Assembly: GCA_045646465.1 (NCBI GenBank)
Contig: JAZRKT010000083.1
Location: 1-17,883 of the forward strand
Source: UMGS1387 sp045646465
GTDB taxonomy: Bacteria; Bacillota; Clostridia; Oscillospirales; CAG-382
Length of the DNA: 17,883 nt
Direction of reading: 5' to 3'
A program made the position numbers and the translations under genes. The notes beneath the pieces are model-generated. The model ran no database searches. It was not told where the DNA came from and saw only the letters and a list, made by a program, of their open reading frames with translations. Shown here one piece after another: positions 13,923 through 17,883 of this stretch. How positions within the stretch are numbered: the stretch's first letter is position 1; each line of letters begins with the position of its first letter.

Positions 13923-15199
13923 TGGATTTTACTGTTAAAGAAAACAAAGCGATTAACGAAAAATATTACTATAAAAAGCACAAAAGCGGACTTGATATAT
14001 ACGTGTACCCCAAGGATTTCAGTACAAGCTATGCGGCATTTGCAACAAAGTTCGGCTCCTGCGAGAGGGAATTTGTAACAGATTCAAAGCACGTTGTTCT
14101 GCCTGATGGCGTTGCACATTTTCTTGAGCATAAGATGTTTGAAAATCCCGACGGCAGAGATACCTTTGAGCTTTATGCAAAAACGGGAGCTTCTGCAAAC
14201 GCATATACCTCCAACGAAAAAACGGTATACCTTTTTTCTGCGGCGGACAAGGTTTACGAGTCCCTTGAAATATTGCTGTCCTTTGTGACAGAGCCTTATT
14301 TTACTGATAAAACCGTTGAAAAAGAGCAGGGTATTATTGGTCAGGAAATAAGAATGTACGATGATAATCCCGGCTGGCAGCTGTATTTCGGTATGCTTTC
14401 GGGACTGTACCATAACAATCCTGTAAGAATTGATATAGCGGGTACAACCGAAACAATTTCAAAGATTACACCCGAAATCCTCTTTGACGCCTACAATACC
14501 TTTTACAATCTTGAAAATATGGTGCTTGTTGTGTGCGGACAGGTGGATTGTGACAGGGTTGAGAAAATCTGCGATAAGATACTGAGATACAAACAAGCTC
14601 CCAAAACGGAGAGAATTTATCCAGATGAGCCGAAAAATGTAAAGAACAGCATTGTCACAAAGAAAATGCAGGTTGCAACACCTCTTTTCAGCGTGGGAAT
14701 TAAGGATAATGACTGTCCAAAATCAGGCAGAGAACTTGCCGTAAAGAAGGCGGAATACGAAATACTGCTTGACCTTATGTTCAGTAAATCCGCACCATTC
14801 TTTACAAAAATGACAAAAGCGGGGGTTATTGACGACGACTTTTCGCTTACCTATGACGGCCACGAAACCTTCGGCTACTGCGAGCTGTCGGGAAGCGCAA
14901 AGGACCCGAGGGCTGCCTTTGAGGCAATAAAGAAGGAAATAGCTCATTACAAGGAAACGGGCTTTGACGAAGATAGCTTTCAAAGAATTAAAAGAGCAAG
15001 ATACGCAAGCCTTCTTCATATGTTCAACAGCACTGAGGAAATTGCAAACGAAATGATTTGTGCGCTGTTTGACGGCTCGGATATTCTTGACTATCCTGAA
15101 ATTTGTAGTAGCATCACAAGAAAAGATGTGGAAAAGCGCCTGATGGAAGGCTTTGACGAGGACAGCTTCACACTTTCTGAAATATATCCTCTTGACTGA
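13919..15199 (+). CDS. ymfH: YmfH-like M16 zinc peptidase, catalytic subunit
   Basis: A 426-residue M16 peptidase with the inverted zinc site H67-F-L-E70-H71 and the third ligand E143 in GQEIRMYDD, 72 residues further on, the spacing normal for the family. NAYTSNEKTVYLFSA (94-108) is a typical substrate-strand block. It hydrolyses peptides as a dimer with the upstream YmfF-like subunit. ATG 13919 overlaps the YmfF stop codon (ATGA); a second ATG at 13922 has better spacing from GGAGG (13910-13914), so translation could begin at either. It is followed 14 bp later by lgt, with an AAGGAGA starting at its own stop codon, so the three genes are likely on one transcript. Confidence 0.92.
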   Translation: MMDFTVKENKAINEKYYYKKHKSGLDIYVYPKDFSTSYAAFATKFGSCEREFVTDSKHVVLPDGVAHFLEHKMFENPDGRDTFELYAKTGASANAYTSNEKTVYLFSAADKVYESLEILLSFVTEPYFTDKTVEKEQGIIGQEIRMYDDNPGWQLYFGMLSGLYHNNPVRIDIAGTTETISKITPEILFDAYNTFYNLENMVLVVCGQVDCDRVEKICDKILRYKQAPKTERIYPDEPKNVKNSIVTKKMQVATPLFSVGIKDNDCPKSGRELAVKKAEYEILLDLMFSKSAPFFTKMTKAGVIDDDFSLTYDGHETFGYCELSGSAKDPRAAFEAIKKEIAHYKETGFDEDSFQRIKRARYASLLHMFNSTEEIANEMICALFDGSDILDYPEICSSITRKDVEKRLMEGFDEDSFTLSEIYPLD

Positions 15200-15213
15200 A
15201 GGAGAATGACAGT

Positions 15214-16074
15214 ATGAGCGATACGGCAGCAATTGCTTTTCCGGGACTTGGAATAGAAGAATTTGAGCTTAGCAGAGTGTTTTTGAAAATGGGCTCATTT
15301 ACGGTGTATTGGTACGGCGTTATCATTTGCCTTGGCATAATATTGGGCTTTGCGGTTGCCTTTGTGCGGATGAAAAAAATAGGTGTAACAACTGATGATT
15401 TGTCAGATCTTATTCTTTTTTGCGTACCAAGTGCCATAATCGGAGCAAGACTTTACTATGTTCTTGCATCACTTGAAACATATCACTCTTTTTACGAAAT
15501 GATAGCCGTGTGGAACGGAGGGCTTGCAATATACGGCGGCGTTATTGCGGGTATTGTGTCCTTTACTCTTGTGTGCAGACATAAAAAAAAGCCGCTGTTT
15601 AAAATGTACGACTGCGCAGCCCCCGGTCTTATTCTGGGGCAGGTGATCGGCAGATGGGGTAACTTTTTCAACGCCGAAGCCTACGGAAGTACAAGTGCGT
15701 TTGAGTTTTTGGGCAAAAAAATCGACATTTCTTCCTTCAGCCTCAATAATCCTCTGAGGATGACAATAAACGGCGAAGCGGTACAGCCCACCTTTCTTTA
15801 TGAGTCGCTGTGGAATTTGTGCGGCTTTGTGCTGATGAATCTGTTTTTTAAAAAGAAAGGGTTTGACGGCGAGGTACTGCTGTGGTATCTGCTGTGGTAC
15901 GGGCTTGGAAGAAGTGTGATAGAGGGGCTGAGAACAGACAGCCTCACAAGCGGCAATATAAGAATAAGCCAGCTGCTTGCACTTTTGTGCTTTGTGGCAG
16001 GAAGCGTAATTGTAATTGTTATGAGAATTAAAAAATACCATGAAAGGAAAAAAGACAATGGCAGTAATAATTGA
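15214..16074 (+). CDS. lgt: Prolipoprotein diacylglyceryl transferase
   Basis: A 286-residue integral membrane enzyme that moves the diacylglyceryl group from phosphatidylglycerol to the lipobox Cys of prolipoproteins, the first step in lipoprotein maturation. Family marks are YWYGV (32-36), IIGARLYYVL (75-84), WNGGLAIYGG (100-109), the signature GRWGNFFNAEAYG (146-158), PTFLYESLWN and the late YGLGRSVIEGLRTDSL. About seven hydrophobic helices are visible, as expected. AAGGAGA stands 8 bp before the ATG. Its end overlaps the start of folD by 17 bp, so the two are translated in tandem. The C terminus is charged and Lys-rich, and nothing is missing. Confidence 0.97.
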   Translation: MSDTAAIAFPGLGIEEFELSRVFLKMGSFTVYWYGVIICLGIILGFAVAFVRMKKIGVTTDDLSDLILFCVPSAIIGARLYYVLASLETYHSFYEMIAVWNGGLAIYGGVIAGIVSFTLVCRHKKKPLFKMYDCAAPGLILGQVIGRWGNFFNAEAYGSTSAFEFLGKKIDISSFSLNNPLRMTINGEAVQPTFLYESLWNLCGFVLMNLFFKKKGFDGEVLLWYLLWYGLGRSVIEGLRTDSLTSGNIRISQLLALLCFVAGSVIVIVMRIKKYHERKKDNGSNN

Positions 16075-16912
16075 CGGAAAAGCGGTAAGCGCTAAAATAA
16101 GAGAAGAAATCAAGGCTGAAAGCGCAGTCTTTGAAAAGGAAACGGGTATAAAGCCCGGTCTTGCGGTAATTATTGTGGGCGAAGACCCAGCATCTCAGAT
16201 TTACGTAAGAAATAAGGGAAAGGCGTGCGAGGAGGTGGGCTTTTATTCCGAAATCCACAGACTTCCCGAACAGACAACAAAGGAACAGCTTCTTGAGCTT
16301 GTACACAGCCTTAACAAAAACGATAAAATTCACGGCATACTTGTGCAGTCGCCTTTGCCAAAGCATCTTGACGAGGCGCTTATTGTCAACAACATCGACT
16401 ACAACAAGGACGTTGATGCCTTCCACCCTGTAAATGTGGGTAAGATTATGATCGGCGAATACAATTTTCTTCCCTGTACACCTGCAGGCGTAATGGAGCT
16501 GCTTCGGGCGTACAACATTGATGTGTGCGGAAAAGAGGTTGCGGTTGTGGGCAGAAGCAACATCGTAGGCAAGCCTCAGGCAATGCTTATGCTTCACGCT
16601 AACGCCACCGTAACAGTTTGCCACTCAAGAACAAAGAATCTGTCAGAGGTTCTCAAGCGCGCAGATGTTGTTGTTATGGCAATAGGCAAGGCTAAGTTCT
16701 TAAAGGCGGATATGATTAAGGACGGAGCTGTTGTAATTGACGTAGGTATGGACAGAGACGAAAACGGCAAGCTGTGCGGCGACGTTGATTTTGAAGAGTG
16801 CGAAAAGAAGGCCTCTTACATAACTCCCGTTCCGGGCGGAGTAGGTCCAATGACAATAACAATGCTTATGAAGAATACTCTTTCTTCGGCTAAGCTTAAG
16901 GCGGAAAAATGA
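16058..16912 (+). CDS. folD: Bifunctional methylenetetrahydrofolate dehydrogenase/cyclohydrolase
   Basis: A 284-residue cytosolic enzyme that interconverts 5,10-methylene-, methenyl- and 10-formyl-tetrahydrofolate in one-carbon metabolism. Y49 and K53 in YVRNKGKACEEVG form the catalytic pair; HGILVQSPLPKHLDE (92-106), DVDAFHPVNVGK (118-129), PCTPAGVMELL (139-149), the nucleotide-binding block VVGRSNIVGKP (163-173) and ITPVPGGVGPMTITML (255-270) are all intact. The start is ATG 16058, 9 bp after AAGGA; an ATG at 16040 would add six residues but has no SD. It overlaps lgt by 17 bp and the next gene by 4 bp (ATGA), fitting one operon. Confidence 0.97.
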   Translation: MAVIIDGKAVSAKIREEIKAESAVFEKETGIKPGLAVIIVGEDPASQIYVRNKGKACEEVGFYSEIHRLPEQTTKEQLLELVHSLNKNDKIHGILVQSPLPKHLDEALIVNNIDYNKDVDAFHPVNVGKIMIGEYNFLPCTPAGVMELLRAYNIDVCGKEVAVVGRSNIVGKPQAMLMLHANATVTVCHSRTKNLSEVLKRADVVVMAIGKAKFLKADMIKDGAVVIDVGMDRDENGKLCGDVDFEECEKKASYITPVPGGVGPMTITMLMKNTLSSAKLKAEK

Positions 16913-17427
16913 TGAAAAGTATTGTTCTTATCGGTATGCCGGGCTGCGGAAAAAGCACGATTGGGGTTATTCTTGCAAAGGAGCTGGGACTGGGTTTTGT
17001 AGACACCGATATTGTTATACAGAATATGACAGGATGTCTTTTGCAGGAAACTCTTGAAAGGGAAGGCGTAAAGGGACTTCTCGACAGGGAAGAAGAGGCT
17101 ATTCTTTCAATTGATATGTCAAAGCCGCTTGTAATTTCAACAGGCGGAAGTGCTGTTCTTCGTGAAGGCTCTATGGAGCATCTTTTGAAAAACGGAGTTG
17201 CTGTTTACATAAAGCTTCCTCTTGAAGAAATCGAAAAACGCATCAGTAACCGTTCAACAAGAGGCATCGCTGCAGAAGGAAACGAAACTCTTGCCGACAT
17301 TTACGCATACAGAACACCTTTTTATGAAAAATATGCCTGCATTACCGCCTATTGTGATGGCAAAAGCGTTGACGAAAATGTAGCGGCAATAAAAAAAGCA
17401 GTAATTTCGGAAGCAGATGCAAAATGA
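16909..17427 (+). CDS. Shikimate-kinase-like P-loop kinase with altered substrate site
   Basis: A 172-residue P-loop kinase of the AroK fold. The Walker A motif GMPGCGKS (9-16), the D32-T-D34 pair and the R135 in YRTPFYEKY look normal. Two substrate-site features do not. The usual GFRDRE block is GLLDRE (56-61), so the Arg that binds the shikimate carboxylate (R58 in E. coli AroK) is Leu, and the GGG motif is GGS (79-81). The lid reads NRSTRGIAAEG rather than the usual RPLL type. I recall a similar TGGS/TRGI group in clostridial genomes, usually annotated as shikimate kinase; I cannot verify that here. It may therefore phosphorylate a different small molecule. The start overlaps folD by 4 bp (ATG 16909 or 16912). 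No other aromatic-pathway gene is in the window. Confidence 0.8.
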   Translation: MMKSIVLIGMPGCGKSTIGVILAKELGLGFVDTDIVIQNMTGCLLQETLEREGVKGLLDREEEAILSIDMSKPLVISTGGSAVLREGSMEHLLKNGVAVYIKLPLEEIEKRISNRSTRGIAAEGNETLADIYAYRTPFYEKYACITAYCDGKSVDENVAAIKKAVISEADAK

Positions 17428-17430
17428 CAC

Positions 17431-17459
17431 TTGAAATTGATTCAATAATGTGTTATACT
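17431..17459 (+). promoter_or_regulatory. Promoter of the Wzz/YveK-like gene
   Basis: TTGAAA (17431-17436), 17 bp, TATACT (17454-17459), with TG one base before the -10 box. It starts 4 bp after the previous stop codon and lies 33 bp before the next start codon, so the following gene begins a new transcription unit. Confidence 0.78.
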
Positions 17460-17491
17460 ATATTAGCACTGTGTAATTGTGAGGAAAAAAT

Positions 17492-17883
17492 ATGGAAAAG
17501 AAAGAAATTGCAATCTCCGATTTGCTTAAAATCGGTATGAAGTGGATACACGTAATACTTGCAGGTATGCTTGTTTTCGGCATTGCACTATATATTTACT
17601 CTTCAAACTTTGTTGTGCCTATGTACAGATCAAGCACACGCTACTGTATCCAGACAAGAGGTCAGAGTGTTGAAAGCGACGTGCTTGACAGCCAGAGAAC
17701 CGTAGCTTATGCACAGCTTGTGCTTGGTACATACATCGATATTCTTGACACAAGAGACTTCGCCCAGGAGGTTGCCTTTTATATGAATGGCAACACCAAG
17801 GAAACAGACTCCGATGAAAAGAAGGCGGCACTTGCCGAAATTATTGAACTCAATAAGGATTCGGATAAGGATTACACCGCAGA
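17492..17883 (+). CDS. Wzz/YveK-type polysaccharide chain-length protein, 5' part only
   Basis: The first 130 codons of a gene cut by the right edge of the window; the frame stays open to the end. After a short N-terminal tail (MEKKEIAISDLLKIGMKW) comes one membrane helix (about 19-37), then an extracellular region starting VPMYRSSTRYCIQT and LDSQRTVAYAQLVLGTYIDIL. This is the arrangement of Wzz/YveK co-polymerases, which sit in the membrane and set polymer length in capsule or exopolysaccharide synthesis, often with a tyrosine kinase encoded next door. GAGG lies 7 bp before the ATG, and the gene has its own promoter. It probably opens a polysaccharide locus to the right. The C-terminal second helix and any kinase cannot be seen. 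Confidence 0.8.
   Translation, partial: MEKKEIAISDLLKIGMKWIHVILAGMLVFGIALYIYSSNFVVPMYRSSTRYCIQTRGQSVESDVLDSQRTVAYAQLVLGTYIDILDTRDFAQEVAFYMNGNTKETDSDEKKAALAEIIELNKDSDKDYTA

Overview
The window reads as chromosome of a low-GC Gram-positive anaerobe, most likely a clostridium of the Oscillospirales or a close relative. The evidence is a DivIVA-type protein, the Firmicutes peptidase pair YmfF/YmfH, a small clostridial-type Cro/C1 regulator, strong SD sequences (AAGGAG, GGAGG) and textbook -35/17 bp/-10 promoters. This placement rests on gene style only.

Layout. Positions 1-180 hold two hairpins of unknown identity, a complete tRNA-Asn(GUU) and its terminator. Positions 181-440 are a dense set of nested hairpins ending in a terminator. 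Positions 436-1458 hold a small, AT-rich two-gene module: a Cro/C1-type repressor divergent from a membrane GGDEF protein, with one perfect palindrome shared by both promoters. After about 450 bp without a gene come a four-helix membrane protein with a proline-rich tandem-repeat tail and a DUF218/YdcF-like membrane protein. A convergent minus-strand operon (5235 to 3739) follows: DivIVA-like coiled-coil protein, stand-alone fumarase-type beta subunit, PqqD-like small protein. Next is a plus-strand two-component system (5409-7599) with its terminator, then a 4.8 kb gene for an NdvB-like beta-1,2-glucan synthase that lacks a recognisable C-terminal phosphorylase domain.

From 12548 a strong promoter precedes a tightly packed run: inactive and active M16 peptidase subunits (ymfF, ymfH), lgt, folD and a divergent shikimate-kinase-like gene. 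A fresh promoter at 17431 drives the first part of a Wzz/YveK-type polysaccharide chain-length protein, which is cut by the window edge and probably opens a surface-polysaccharide locus.

How the genes fit together. Several concern the envelope: two-component sensing, glucan synthesis, lipoprotein lipidation, a DUF218 protein and Wzz. The parts most worth a second look are the repressor/GGDEF switch beside the tRNA and structured element, the DivIVA-FumB-PqqD operon, the phosphorylase-less glucan synthase, and the shikimate-kinase-like protein missing two substrate-site residues. None of these is a proven new system; each is a hypothesis with a stated test.
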